Shown here piece by piece: positions 46,195 through 54,201 of a stretch of 64,000 nt of DNA. The number at the start of each line of letters is the position of its first letter. Position 1 is the stretch's first letter. A program made the position numbers and the translations under genes. The stretch lies in contig NZ_JARVWW010000018.1 in NCBI RefSeq assembly GCF_029846715.1, positions 62,001-126,000 of the forward strand. Direction: 5' to 3'. The stretch comes from Bradyrhizobium nivariense (GTDB lineage: Bacteria > Pseudomonadota > Alphaproteobacteria > Rhizobiales > Xanthobacteraceae). The notes below the pieces were generated by a model, which was given only the letters and a program-made list of their open reading frames with translations, searched no databases and was not told the DNA's origin.

Positions 46195-47400
46195 ATGAGC
46201 GAGAAGATTGTCGGCGCGCATGATGAGGGCGGCTTGCAGGGCACTGCGGCAAGCCGTCTGCTCTCGGCGACCAACATCTGGTCCGATGCGCCCCCGCCGC
46301 CTCCTGCGCCAGAACCCGTCCCCATTTTGCCACCAGCGCCGCCACCTGCTCGCGTCGCACAAGCGTCGGCACCGGTCGCGGCCGTGATCGCGGCCCCACC
46401 TGCTGCGCCTGCTGAGCCGCGCTCCAACCCATGGCCGCCCCCATGGCCGCCGCGAAAATTGTCGCTGGCGCTCCAGGGCGGCGGCACCTTTGCCGCCTTT
46501 ACCTGGGGCGTGCTGGAGCGGCTGCTGGAAGAGCCATCCATCGCGATCGACACCATCAGCGGCGCCAGTGCCGGTGCCATCAACGCGCTGCTGCTCGCCT
46601 CCGGCCTCGCTGAGGGCGGCCGCGAAGCTGCCCGCGCGCGACTGAACCGGTTCTGGATCCGGCTGATGCACGAGGCCTCGTTCCGATCGCTGATGCTGAT
46701 CGGCGGCTTTTCGCCGGCGGGAAGCGCGGTCGCGTTCGGTCCGACGCTGCGCTCCGGCCAGTTCGATCCGTTCGATCTCGATCCGCTGCGGCAGGCACTG
46801 TCGCGCGACATCGACTTTTCCGCCTTGCGCGACCCGCGGTGCCCAAAACTGCTGATCGCGGCGACGCGAATCCGCGACGGCCAGCAGCAGATCTTCCGCA
46901 ACGACGCCGTCACCGCCGACGTCGCGCTGGCCTCGACCTGCCCGCCGCTGGTTCACTGCGCCGTCGAGATCGACGGCGAGGCCTATTGGGACGGCGGCTT
47001 GGGTGGCAATCCGCCGCTGCTGCAGCTGGCGCAGGAAACGACAATTTCCGACATCCTGATCGTCCAGGTTACGCCGGCGCGCGACAGCTATGTGCCGATC
47101 ACGCTGGCCGCCATCGACCGCCGGCTCGACCAGATCGCGGCCAACGCCTCCCTCAACGCCGAGATTGCGGCGATCGAATGGGCGCGATCGCACACGATGC
47201 CCGCGTTGCGGCTCTCCAAAATCGCCGCGGAAGACTCGGTCGACGGCCTGGCGCAACGCTCATCGACCGATCTCGGCCGCGGCTTCATCCGCCTCTTGCA
47301 CCGGAGCGGACGCGAAGCCGCCGAGCGCTGGCTCGGACAGAGTTCGCATGCCCCCGCGGTGCAGATCAGATCGGACGACCGCGAGCCCGCGCTAGCCTGA
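46195..47400 (+). CDS. Patatin-like phospholipase
   Basis: This 401-residue lipid acyl hydrolase has the Ser-Asp dyad of the patatin family. The oxyanion loop is LALQGGGTFAAFTWGVLE, the nucleophile Ser125 lies in ISGASAGAIN, and the Asp is in DGGLGGNPPLLQ. The first ~90 residues are Pro/Ala-rich (PPPPPAPEPVPILPP) and probably unstructured. No signal peptide is seen. ATG 46195 is the first sensible start. It converges with the amidase gene, overlapping by 9 bp. Confidence 0.88.
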   Translation: MSEKIVGAHDEGGLQGTAASRLLSATNIWSDAPPPPPAPEPVPILPPAPPPARVAQASAPVAAVIAAPPAAPAEPRSNPWPPPWPPRKLSLALQGGGTFAAFTWGVLERLLEEPSIAIDTISGASAGAINALLLASGLAEGGREAARARLNRFWIRLMHEASFRSLMLIGGFSPAGSAVAFGPTLRSGQFDPFDLDPLRQALSRDIDFSALRDPRCPKLLIAATRIRDGQQQIFRNDAVTADVALASTCPPLVHCAVEIDGEAYWDGGLGGNPPLLQLAQETTISDILIVQVTPARDSYVPITLAAIDRRLDQIAANASLNAEIAAIEWARSHTMPALRLSKIAAEDSVDGLAQRSSTDLGRGFIRLLHRSGREAAERWLGQSSHAPAVQIRSDDREPALA

Positions 47401-48636
47401 TTTCGCCAGCGCGGTCTCCAGGAACCACGCGGCAGCAAGTGCACCGGGATCGTTGCCGAAGCGCGCGATCACCTGCACGCCGATCGGCAGGCCGCCGACC
47501 TTGTGCACCGGCACGTTGACGCAGGGATTGCCCATCAGCGTCCAGAGCCTGTTGTAGCGGGGGTCGCCGGTGGAGGCGAGGTCCTTGGCCGGCGGCGTGC
47601 CCGGCGCCGAATAGGTCAAGAGCACGTCGAAACCCTCGAACAACTCGCCAAGCTCGCGACGGCCACGACGGCTGATCCGGCGTGCGTCGTCGTAATCCTT
47701 GGGTGTGAGACCGACCGTCGCATCGAGACTGGCGCGCAGCATCGGCGCGATCTCGTCGTGATGCTCCGAAAATTCCCAGGCAAGCGCGCGATGCGCCTCA
47801 AAATCCTGGATGATCGGATGGATACGCCAGGCCTCCTGCACAGCTTCGGGCAGATCGATGGTCTGCACACTGGCACCGGCGCGCGTCGCCGCCTTGATCG
47901 CAGCTTGCAGCCCCTCTTCGGCGGCCGGCTCCACGGCGCCGGCAAACTCCTGCCTGACCACGCCGATCCGTGGCGCCTTCGCCGGGACGATGCCGGAGAA
48001 TTCGGTGCGGCCGGTCATCGCCAGCAATCCGCGCGCAAGATCCTCCGCGCGGGCGCCGAACAGGCCGACGGTGTCGAGCGCCCACGAATAGCATTTGACG
48101 CCGACGGTCGGCAGCATGCGAAATGACGGCTTGATCGCGGCAGCCCCGCAATAGGCGGCGGGCCGGATCACCGAGCCGCCGGTCTGGGTGCCCAGCGCCA
48201 ACGGGATCATGCCGGCACCGACGGCCGCGGCGGAGCCCGAGGACGAGCCACCCGGCGTATGGCCAAGATTGTGCGGATTGAGCGTCGGGGTCGGATCGCG
48301 CGAGGCGAAAGCCGTGGTCGTGGTCTTGCCGATGATGGTGGCACCGGCCCGCTTCAGCATCATCACCACCGGCGCGTCGCTGCGCGGCTGCCAGCCGCGA
48401 TAGATCGATGATCCCATCTCGGTCGGCATATTGGCGGTGTCGATGATGTCCTTGATCCCGACCGCGATGCCGCGCAGCGGGCCGGAGGCCTGCGCCTTCG
48501 CGGAGGTGTCGTGACGGACGAAGGCGTGGACGTCCTTCTCTTTGGCCTCGATCGCCGCATGCGATTGCGCGATGGCGCCCTCGGGCGAAAGCTCGCCCGC
48601 TTCGATGCGGCGCTGGAGGTCGGCAAGTGAGATCAT
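47392..48636 (-). CDS. Amidase-signature family enzyme
   Basis: This 414-residue hydrolase has the Ser-cisSer-Lys triad: Lys62 in GIAVGIKDI, Ser131 in PGGSSSGSA and Ser155 in GTQTGGSVIRPA. The 24-residue spacing is standard. It cleaves an unknown amide and is not GatA, since the true gatA is in its operon at 31514. RIGVVRQEFAGAVEPAAEEG and NVPVHKVGGLPIGVQVIARFG are typical of small-molecule amidases. It is convergent with the patatin gene. Confidence 0.88.
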   Translation of the reverse strand: MISLADLQRRIEAGELSPEGAIAQSHAAIEAKEKDVHAFVRHDTSAKAQASGPLRGIAVGIKDIIDTANMPTEMGSSIYRGWQPRSDAPVVMMLKRAGATIIGKTTTTAFASRDPTPTLNPHNLGHTPGGSSSGSAAAVGAGMIPLALGTQTGGSVIRPAAYCGAAAIKPSFRMLPTVGVKCYSWALDTVGLFGARAEDLARGLLAMTGRTEFSGIVPAKAPRIGVVRQEFAGAVEPAAEEGLQAAIKAATRAGASVQTIDLPEAVQEAWRIHPIIQDFEAHRALAWEFSEHHDEIAPMLRASLDATVGLTPKDYDDARRISRRGRRELGELFEGFDVLLTYSAPGTPPAKDLASTGDPRYNRLWTLMGNPCVNVPVHKVGGLPIGVQVIARFGNDPGALAAAWFLETALAKSG

Positions 48637-48704
48637 GGCAAAACCCTTCTTATTGGGATCGCTTTTAGCATCGCGACGAGGTCGCGCAAGCGGACGGAGA
48701 TGTC

Positions 48705-48816
48705 GCCCACGCCCTCAGGTTGTTCCATGCTGCGCCTGCAAGGAGTCGCCGTGGACGCCAATCCCAGCGTGGAACTGACAGGGTCGACGGCCTGCGGTTG
48801 ATCCGCTCCGACAATG
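48705..48816 (+). pseudogene. Truncated duplicate of the dprA 5' end
   Basis: This 112-bp segment is an imperfect direct copy of 49429-49553. Both contain GCCCACGCCCTCAGGTTGTT and a GCAAGGAG site before GTGGACGCC, and both end ATCCGCTCCGACAATG. The copy keeps the ribosome site and the GTG start, but small deletions shift the frame, and it stops after 16 codons (VDANPSVELTGSTACG). Confidence 0.85.
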
Positions 48817-48817
48817 C

Positions 48818-48831
48818 TTGATCCAAATCAA
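48818..48831. promoter_or_regulatory. FixK/FNR-type binding site upstream of the Gly-rich gene
   Basis: TTGATCCAAATCAA is a perfect TTGAT-N4-ATCAA palindrome 126 bp before the ATG at 48957. Class II activation would put a start near 48866 and a leader of about 90 nt, so microaerobic induction is plausible. Confidence 0.65.
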
Positions 48832-48956
48832 CGAAGCCAATGACGCAGGCCACAACACTGCTGCGGCAGGTTGCGGCTCTCTGGCGCAACCTGCCCCACA
48901 ATCGTCTGGTCGGCGGGCTGGAGGAATGCGCTTCTAACCGTGAAAGGACATGTAAC

Positions 48957-49265
48957 ATGTCACGTCGAGCGATCTTCTCGTTGGCCGCTTCGGTCATCAT
49001 CGGCATCGGGTGCGTTGCAATGGTTTCAACTGATGCGTTCGCCTATCGCGGTGGTGGGCGCGTCGGTGTTGGCCGCGTTGGCGGCTATCACGGCGGCGCT
49101 TATCGCGGCGGTGTTTACCGTGGCGGTGTTTACCGTGGCGCAGCGGTACGCCGTGGAGTGGCGGTAGGCGTCGGTGCTGCTGCCGTCGGTGCCGGTGCGT
49201 ACGGAGCTTACGGAGCTTACGGAACGCAACGCTGCGGATACTATCCCTACGGACCTTGCTACTAG
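48957..49265 (+). CDS. Small exported Gly/Tyr/Arg-rich protein
   Basis: This 102-residue protein has a signal peptide (MSRRAIFSLAASVIIGIGCV...STDAFA). Its mature part is made of Gly-rich repeats: YRGGGRVGVGRVGGYHGG, then YRGGVYRGGVYRG, a hydrophobic Val/Ala/Gly stretch (VAVGVGAAAVGAGA) and a Tyr/Cys end (QRCGYYPYGPCY). The DNA has a 15-bp tandem repeat (GCGGTGTTTACCGTG, twice). The start is Met 48957, preceded by AAAGGA. No family is assigned; a surface or periplasmic structural role is a guess. A FixK-type box lies upstream, and dprA 5' copies flank it. Confidence 0.8.
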   Translation: MSRRAIFSLAASVIIGIGCVAMVSTDAFAYRGGGRVGVGRVGGYHGGAYRGGVYRGGVYRGAAVRRGVAVGVGAAAVGAGAYGAYGAYGTQRCGYYPYGPCY

Positions 49266-49474
49266 AAACTGTCGGAGAGCCGGCTCTCGCCGAATGCAGA
49301 TCAGGGACGTACCCGGGCGACGTTCGGCCGAGCGCTCATTGACGTCATCTTTGCGCGCCCGAAATGCGGCTCGCTTTCGTCGCGGTGGAGCTACCCCATT
49401 TCTCCTCGCGCCAGCGCACGACGCTGTTGCCCACGCCCTCAGGTTGTTCCATTGTGTGTCTGCAAGGAGACGCC

Positions 49475-50593
49475 GTGGACGCCATCAATCCGAGCGTGGA
49501 GCTGACCGAGACTGAGCGGATCGACCGCCTGCGGCTGATCCGCTCCGACAATGTCGGGCCGCGCACCTTCCGCTCGCTGGTCGATCATTTCGGCACGGCG
49601 CGCGCCGCGCTGGAGCGGCTGCCGGATCTCGCGCGCCGTGGCGGTGCGCAGCGATCGGGGCGCATCTGTGGCGCGGACGATGCGAAGGTCGAGCTCGCCG
49701 CGAGCCGCAAGTTCGGCATCGCATGGCTCGCGCCCGGCGAGGACGGCTATCCGGCCCGGCTGGCAACGCTCGACGATGCGCCGCCGCTGCTCGCCGCGCG
49801 CGGTGATGTCGCGACCTTGATGCGGCCGATCATCGCCATCGTCGGCTCGCGCAATGCCTCCGGCGCCGGATTGAAATTCGCTGGTCAGCTCGCCCGCGAG
49901 CTTGGCGAAGCCGGTTTCGTCGTCATCTCGGGGCTCGCCCGCGGCGTCGACCAGGCCGCGCATCGCGCCAGCGTCGAGAGCGGCACGATCGCCGTGCTCG
50001 CCGGCGGACATGACTGCATCTACCCGCCCGAGCATGGCGACCTGCTGGCCTCGATCCTCGACTACGAGGGTGCTGCGATCTCCGAGATGCCGCTCGGCCA
50101 CGAGCCGCGCGCCCGCGACTTTCCCCGCCGCAACCGGCTGATCTCGGGCGCTTCGCTCGGTGTGGTCGTGGTGGAGGCCGCGCATCGCTCGGGCTCGCTG
50201 ATCACCGCGCGCATGGCCGCCGAACAGGGCCGCGAGGTGTTCGCGGTGCCGGGCTCCCCGCTCGATCCGCGCGCCGCCGGCACCAACGATCTGATCAAGC
50301 AGGGCGCAACGCTCGTCACCGAAGCCGCCGACGTCGTCAACGCGGTCCAGCCGATCATGAAGCGGCCGGTGATGCACCCGGCCGGCGAACCCGACAGCGA
50401 ACCGTTCGAGAGCGATCCGCAAGGACACGACCGCGGCCAGATCACTGGTCTCCTCGGCCCGACGCCAATCTCGATCGACGATCTTGTGCGGATGTCCGGC
50501 GCCTCGCCCGCGATCGTGCGCACAGTGCTGCTGGAGCTCGAGCTTGCCGGTCGGCTCGAGCGTCACGGCGGCGGATTGGTGTCGCTGCTTTAG
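49475..50593 (+). CDS. dprA: DNA processing protein DprA
   Basis: DprA (372 residues) protects incoming single-stranded DNA and loads RecA during natural transformation; related forms occur in non-competent bacteria. GPRTFRSLVDHFGTARAALE is the N-terminal SAM-like part. The Rossmann core has AIVGSRNASGAGLKFAGQLA, VISGLARGVDQAAHRASVES and FPRRNRLISGASLGVVVVEA. A C-terminal winged helix follows (PISIDDLVRMSGASPAIVRTV). The start is GTG 49475 with AAGGAG about 6 nt ahead, confirmed by the duplicated copy upstream. Met 49364 is further upstream, in poorly conserved sequence. Confidence 0.93.
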   Translation: MDAINPSVELTETERIDRLRLIRSDNVGPRTFRSLVDHFGTARAALERLPDLARRGGAQRSGRICGADDAKVELAASRKFGIAWLAPGEDGYPARLATLDDAPPLLAARGDVATLMRPIIAIVGSRNASGAGLKFAGQLARELGEAGFVVISGLARGVDQAAHRASVESGTIAVLAGGHDCIYPPEHGDLLASILDYEGAAISEMPLGHEPRARDFPRRNRLISGASLGVVVVEAAHRSGSLITARMAAEQGREVFAVPGSPLDPRAAGTNDLIKQGATLVTEAADVVNAVQPIMKRPVMHPAGEPDSEPFESDPQGHDRGQITGLLGPTPISIDDLVRMSGASPAIVRTVLLELELAGRLERHGGGLVSLL

Positions 50594-50597
50594 GTAT

Positions 50598-50652
50598 CTT
50601 TTTGACGCGTTTTCTTAACGCGAACCGGTCTTCACTTCGCTCGAAAACGCTA
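50598..50652. repeat. Short palindromic intergenic repeat
   Basis: The sequence TTGACGCGTTTTCTTAACGC continues with GAACCGGTCTTCACTTCGCT and CGAAAACGCTATGG. GCGTTTTC and GAAAACGC are inverted arms. It belongs to a repeat common in Bradyrhizobium intergenic gaps and sits tail-to-tail between dprA and the HxlR gene. Confidence 0.65.
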
Positions 50653-51057
50653 TGGATTGCGCTCGTCGAACCGCGCCCGCGCCGCCGCGATCTGCTGCTG
50701 ATGCGTGATCGCCCACTCCCCCAGCGCCTTCACCGGCTGCTGCAGCCCGCGGCCGAGATCGGTCAGCTCATAATCCACACGCGGTGGAATGGTCGGGAAA
50801 ATCGTGCGCGTGACCAGGCCATCACGCTCCAGCCCACGCAGCGTCAGGGTCAGCATCCGCTGCGAGATGCCGTTGATCATGCGCTTGAGTTCGTTGAAGC
50901 GCTTAGGCCCGTCGCTGAGCATCATGATGACGAACACGCTCCATTTGTCGCCGACACGCGCCAGCACCGAGGCGACGCCGCGGCAGTCTGCATGGTTGGG
51001 ATCCGGCCTCGGTGAGGCAGGCAAATCGATGTGTGCAGGTTTCAGAGATGTGCCCAT
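50650..51057 (-). CDS. HxlR-family transcriptional regulator
   Basis: This 135-residue winged-helix dimeric regulator shows VGDKWSVFVIMMLSDGPKRFNELKRMINGISQRMLTLTLRGLERDGLVTR. Cys25, in HADCRGVA just before the DNA-binding domain, is at the position of the redox-sensing Cys of HypR/QorR-type members. That suggests control by quinone or disulfide stress. The adjacent divergent gene is an azoreductase-like quinone reductase, a typical target of such regulators. Confidence 0.9.
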   Translation of the reverse strand: MGTSLKPAHIDLPASPRPDPNHADCRGVASVLARVGDKWSVFVIMMLSDGPKRFNELKRMINGISQRMLTLTLRGLERDGLVTRTIFPTIPPRVDYELTDLGRGLQQPVKALGEWAITHQQQIAAARARFDERNP

Positions 51058-51108
51058 GGCTCAAAAAAGTGCGTTCTTGCGGGGTTTTCGATAGTCACTC
51101 ATGTAGCT

Positions 51109-51129
51109 CTGGTTACAAACTTATACCAG
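51109..51129. promoter_or_regulatory. Candidate HxlR operator between hxlR and azoR-like genes
   Basis: The arms CTGGT (51109-51113) and ACCAG (51125-51129) form an inverted repeat in the 83-bp divergent spacer, close to the azoR-like start at 51141. It could block transcription or translation there. Confidence 0.45.
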
Positions 51130-51140
51130 GGTGATGCCAA

Positions 51141-51749
51141 ATGAAACTCCTCCATCTCGACTCCAGCGTGCTCGGCCCCCACTCCGTCTCCCGGCAGGTC
51201 TCCGCCGCCATCGTCGACCGGCTCCGGCAGGCGACGCCATCGCTCGACATCGTCTATCGCGACCTGACCCAGACCCCGCTCGCCCACCTCTCCGGCTCGC
51301 ACCTCGCAGCCGCGCAGGGCGCGCCGGCGCCGGCGGAGCTCGGCCCCGACCTCGCCGCGAGCGCGGCCGCGCTGGACGAGTTCCTGGCCGCCGACATCGT
51401 CGTGATCGGCGCGCCCATGTACAATTTCACCATTCCGAGCCAGCTCAAGGCCTGGATCGACCGTGTCCTGGTGGCGGGGAAGACGTTCAGCTACGGGGCG
51501 AACGGACCGCAGGGTCTTGCCGGTGGCAAGCGCGTGATCGTCGCGATCTCCAGGGGCGGCTATTACGGTGCGGGCTCACCCGCCGCGGCGCTGGAGCATT
51601 TGGAAACGTATTTGCGCGGTGTATTCGGCTTCATGGGCATCCCCAATCCCGAATTCATCATCGCCGACGGCATCCAGGTCGGACCGGAGCATCGCGAGAA
51701 GTCGATCGCAAGCGCGCTTCAGGCGGCAACCAGCCTGCGCGCGGCCTGA
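51141..51749 (+). CDS. azoR: FMN-dependent NADH-azoreductase/quinone reductase
   Basis: This 202-residue flavodoxin-like enzyme reduces quinones and azo compounds by two electrons. LHLDSSVLGPHSVSRQVSA binds the FMN phosphate, and IGAPMYNFTIPSQLKAWIDRVLVAGKTF is the strongest family signature. SRGGYYGAGSP lines the isoalloxazine site. It is divergent from a Cys-containing HxlR regulator, supporting a role in quinone or thiol stress. Confidence 0.92.
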   Translation: MKLLHLDSSVLGPHSVSRQVSAAIVDRLRQATPSLDIVYRDLTQTPLAHLSGSHLAAAQGAPAPAELGPDLAASAAALDEFLAADIVVIGAPMYNFTIPSQLKAWIDRVLVAGKTFSYGANGPQGLAGGKRVIVAISRGGYYGAGSPAAALEHLETYLRGVFGFMGIPNPEFIIADGIQVGPEHREKSIASALQAATSLRAA

Positions 51750-51815
51750 GGCTGCGCCGACATCATCAGCCGCCGCCACGGCGGTGGCTGATGCACCGGT
51801 GCGCGATCGGCGAAG

Positions 51816-51998
51816 CTAAAACCAGGCGCCCTGAACGCCCAGGATGACGGCGACGAGCGACACGAACAGGCCGATGCCGGAGAAAAGAACGACCCCGATG
51901 AACTCGGAGGTGTCGGAACGCTTGGCGGGAATGACGGACTTTTCGGTGAAAATACGCGGTGCTGAAATCGACGAAGAAATGCGAGCTGCCTTCGGCAT
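51816..51998 (-). CDS. Small single-pass membrane protein (60 residues)
   Basis: This is a 60-residue protein of unknown role. A basic, Ser-rich first half (PKAARISSSISAPRIFTEKS) precedes one hydrophobic segment (FIGVVLFSGIGLFVSLVAVILGV). AAGGGAG lies 7 nt ahead of ATG 51998, a good ribosome site. It is probably an inner-membrane peptide and does not overlap other genes. Confidence 0.65.
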   Translation of the reverse strand: MPKAARISSSISAPRIFTEKSVIPAKRSDTSEFIGVVLFSGIGLFVSLVAVILGVQGAWF

Positions 51999-52176
51999 AT
52001 CGGGCTCCCTTGAAAATGAGTCTTGTGACCCCCTTGCCCGTAAAAGTGTCTTTGCAGCACAAGCGAAGGTTCAACGCCTCACGCAAGGTTCAGAAAATAC
52101 AGCTCGCGACACGTGGGAACCGGCCGGCGCAACCGCTTGCGGCTGGGCCGACCGATTCAATTTGCGCCAAACTTGA

Positions 52177-52950
52177 TCAGCCGCGATAGATCGGCGCGCC
52201 GCTCGGAGAGGCAACCGCGCCGCCGTCGACGAAGATCTCCTGGCCCTGGACATGCGCGGAATCATCGGAGGCGAGGAACAGCACTGTCTTCGCAACGTGA
52301 TCTGTTTCACCAATACGGCCGAGCGGCGTCGACAGCGCGATCCGCTTCTCGAACGCCTTCTCTGCTTCGGGCGTCGCGGTCGCAGGCCCCCAGATCGGCG
52401 TGCGGGTCGCGCCGGGCGCGACCACGTTGACGCGAATGCCGCGCGGCGACAGTTCCGAGGCCATGATCCGCGCCATCGCGCGCACGCCCGCCTTCGCGGC
52501 GCCGTAAGCCGAGTAGCCGGGAATGCCGAGCACTGAGATCACCGAGCCGTTGAGGATGATCGAGGCATTGTCGTTGAGATGGGGCAGCGCCGACTGAACG
52601 GTGAAGAACACGCCGGTGAGGTTCGTGCTGATGACCTTCTCGAAGGTCTCGAGCGTCGCCGAGCCGAGCGGCGTGCCGCCGGCGATCCCGGCATTGGCGA
52701 ACACGATGTCGAACTTGCCGAACTTTTCGGCCCCCTTCTTGATCGCGGCTTCGGTCGCGGCGATGTCGGTGGCGTCGGCGGCGAGTGCGAGCGCGTTCGG
52801 CCCGAGTTCTTTCGCGGCAGCGTCCAATGTCTCCTTGTTGCGCCCGGTGATCACCACCTTCGCGCCTTCCGCCACGAACAGCTTTGCCGTTGCCAGTCCA
52901 ATGCCGCTATTGCCGCCGGTAATCAATGCCGTCTTGTTCTTCAGTCTCAC
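52177..52950 (-). CDS. Short-chain dehydrogenase/reductase
   Basis: This 257-residue NAD(P)-dependent oxidoreductase has the Rossmann loop TALITGGNSGIGLATAKLF, VFANAGIAGGTP, and the active-site Ser, then YSAYGAAKAG (Tyr and Lys). The end EIFVDGGAVAS is typical of SDRs. The start is GTG 52950, with GGAGG 6 nt upstream; in-frame ATGs at 52971 and 52974 fall inside the operator repeat. It is divergent from the HxlR gene at 53071, which probably controls it. Confidence 0.9.
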   Translation of the reverse strand: MRLKNKTALITGGNSGIGLATAKLFVAEGAKVVITGRNKETLDAAAKELGPNALALAADATDIAATEAAIKKGAEKFGKFDIVFANAGIAGGTPLGSATLETFEKVISTNLTGVFFTVQSALPHLNDNASIILNGSVISVLGIPGYSAYGAAKAGVRAMARIMASELSPRGIRVNVVAPGATRTPIWGPATATPEAEKAFEKRIALSTPLGRIGETDHVAKTVLFLASDDSAHVQGQEIFVDGGAVASPSGAPIYRG

Positions 52951-52961
52951 GCTCGCCTCCA

Positions 52962-53020
52962 GTGGTTGCATCATAAAACTAGATTGCCATCTAGGGCATA
53001 TGGTTTTATGATGCAACCAC
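52962..53020. promoter_or_regulatory. Large inverted-repeat operator between SDR and HxlR genes
   Basis: GTGGTTGCATCATAAAAC (52962-52979) and its exact complement (53003-53020) are 18-bp arms around a 23-bp centre. The left of the centre holds a second palindrome, CTAGAT-TGCC-ATCTAG (52979-52994). It lies centrally in the divergent spacer, as expected for autoregulation and control of the SDR by the HxlR protein. Confidence 0.75.
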
Positions 53021-53070
53021 ACAAGCATGTGATCGGCGCCGAAATGGGGCGAACGCGAAAGGAGCAGCCG

Positions 53071-53541
53071 ATGGTGAAACGAACGAGCTTCGAGGGCGAT
53101 GCCTGCCCGATCGCGCGATCACTGGAAGCAATCGGCGACTGGTGGTCGCTGCTGATCATCCGCGAGGCGCTGTTCGGGCTGCGCCGCTTCGGCGAATTCC
53201 AGAACAAGCTCGGCATGGCCAAGAATATTCTGTCGGCGCGGCTGCGCGCGCTGGTCGAGCACGGCATCCTGGCAACCGCCCCCGCCTCCGACGGCAGCGC
53301 CTACCAGGAATATGTGTTGACGCCGAAGGGCCGCGGCATCTTCCCGATCCTGGTCGCACTTCGGCAGTGGAGCGAGGAGTTTGACGATCGCCCGGAAGAG
53401 ATCGCGACTATTCTGGTCGATCGCGAGAAAGGCCGCCCGGTGAGGAAGCTCGAAATGCGCGCCGAGGACGGCCGCCTGCTCAGCCCGGCGGACACCATGC
53501 TGAAGCCGCGGCCTGCGCCGCGGCGACGCTCGACGGGATAG
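53071..53541 (+). CDS. HxlR-family transcriptional regulator
   Basis: This 156-residue regulator begins KRTSFEGDACPIARSLEAIGDWWSLLII, where the Cys precedes the DNA-binding helix. It then has GLRRFGEFQNKLGMAKNILSARLRALVEHGIL. A C-terminal tail of about 45 residues extends beyond the usual HxlR domain. ATG 53071 has AGGAG 7 nt upstream. It is divergent from the SDR gene, with a large inverted repeat between. It belongs to the same family as the regulator at 50650 but is only distantly similar to it. Confidence 0.9.
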   Translation: MVKRTSFEGDACPIARSLEAIGDWWSLLIIREALFGLRRFGEFQNKLGMAKNILSARLRALVEHGILATAPASDGSAYQEYVLTPKGRGIFPILVALRQWSEEFDDRPEEIATILVDREKGRPVRKLEMRAEDGRLLSPADTMLKPRPAPRRRSTG

Positions 53542-53561
53542 CGGCGCGCTGTCTTTCCAAC

Positions 53562-53688
53562 GTCGTCCTGGCGAAAGCCAGGACCCATTACCCAAGGACG
53601 AGTTTGGCGAAGACTCGTCACCCGGAATTCGCACCGCGCTCGGGTCGATAGACCTCGCGGTATGGGTCCTGGCTTTCGCCAGGACGAC
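53562..53688. repeat. 26-bp perfect inverted repeat flanking a short spacer
   Basis: The arms 53562-53587 and 53663-53688 are exact complements. Each also folds on itself, TCCTGGC-GAAA-GCCAGGA. The element lies past the HxlR gene and could act as a bidirectional terminator. The GTCCTGGCGAAAGCCAGGAC core is common in Bradyrhizobium intergenic DNA. Confidence 0.85.
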
Positions 53689-53733
53689 TCCGGAGAGAGA
53701 GAGAGCGTGATCGATTCCGCTCGGTCTTCGCCG

Positions 53734-53973
53734 CTACGACAGCTTGCGCTTGCTCCGCAGTCGCAGATGCTCGTCGGCCTCCAGCTTGGTCATCCCCAGG
53801 AGATAATGCAGCACGTCGAGCTTGTGCCGCTCGGCGAGCTTGCGCAATGCCCCGACCTGCTCGGCGATGAAGGCAACCGCCTCCTCCACGCCGCCCTCCC
53901 CCGGTTCCTCGTGACGCGAGCCTCCCGGCGCGCCTGATGCGGCGCGCGCCCGTTTCTTTCCTGGCCTAGTCAC
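53734..53973 (-). CDS. Small hypothetical protein upstream of topA
   Basis: The function is unknown. The C-terminal half is helical (GVEEAVAFIAEQVGALRKLAERHKLDVLHYLLGMTKLEADEHLRLRSKRK), with a basic N-terminal part (RPGKKRARAASGAPGGSRHEE). The leucine spacing could allow a coiled coil. The start is uncertain: ATG 54009 lacks a ribosome site; GTG 53973 is my choice. It is divergent from topA. Confidence 0.55.
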   Translation of the reverse strand: MTRPGKKRARAASGAPGGSRHEEPGEGGVEEAVAFIAEQVGALRKLAERHKLDVLHYLLGMTKLEADEHLRLRSKRKLS

Positions 53974-54201
53974 CAGACCCCACCCGAATCCATATCCCCG
54001 CAGAAACATTACGCCGACATCGGCCGCAACTCAAAGGTGGTATTTTGCAACTTTCTCGATATGAAACTTTTCCCATCGGGATGGCTTTCAACACCCCTCG
54101 ATTTGACAGCGAGGGTCGCACCACCCATGTTCGGGACGAAACGGCCGACCCGAATCTCATCGAATTCGGCCCAGAACTTCCCCATAAGTTACTGGAACTA
54201 C

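Larger units (their letters stand above)
48637..48956. other. Intergenic region with dprA 5' remnant and FixK-type box
   Basis: These 320 bp hold no intact gene. They contain the dprA-like fragment at 48705-48816 and the palindrome at 48818-48831, described separately. Confidence 0.75.

Noticed and set aside
47392..48636. Second gatA
   Set aside because: It is shorter and isolated from other gat genes, and a complete gat operon exists at 28844-33504.
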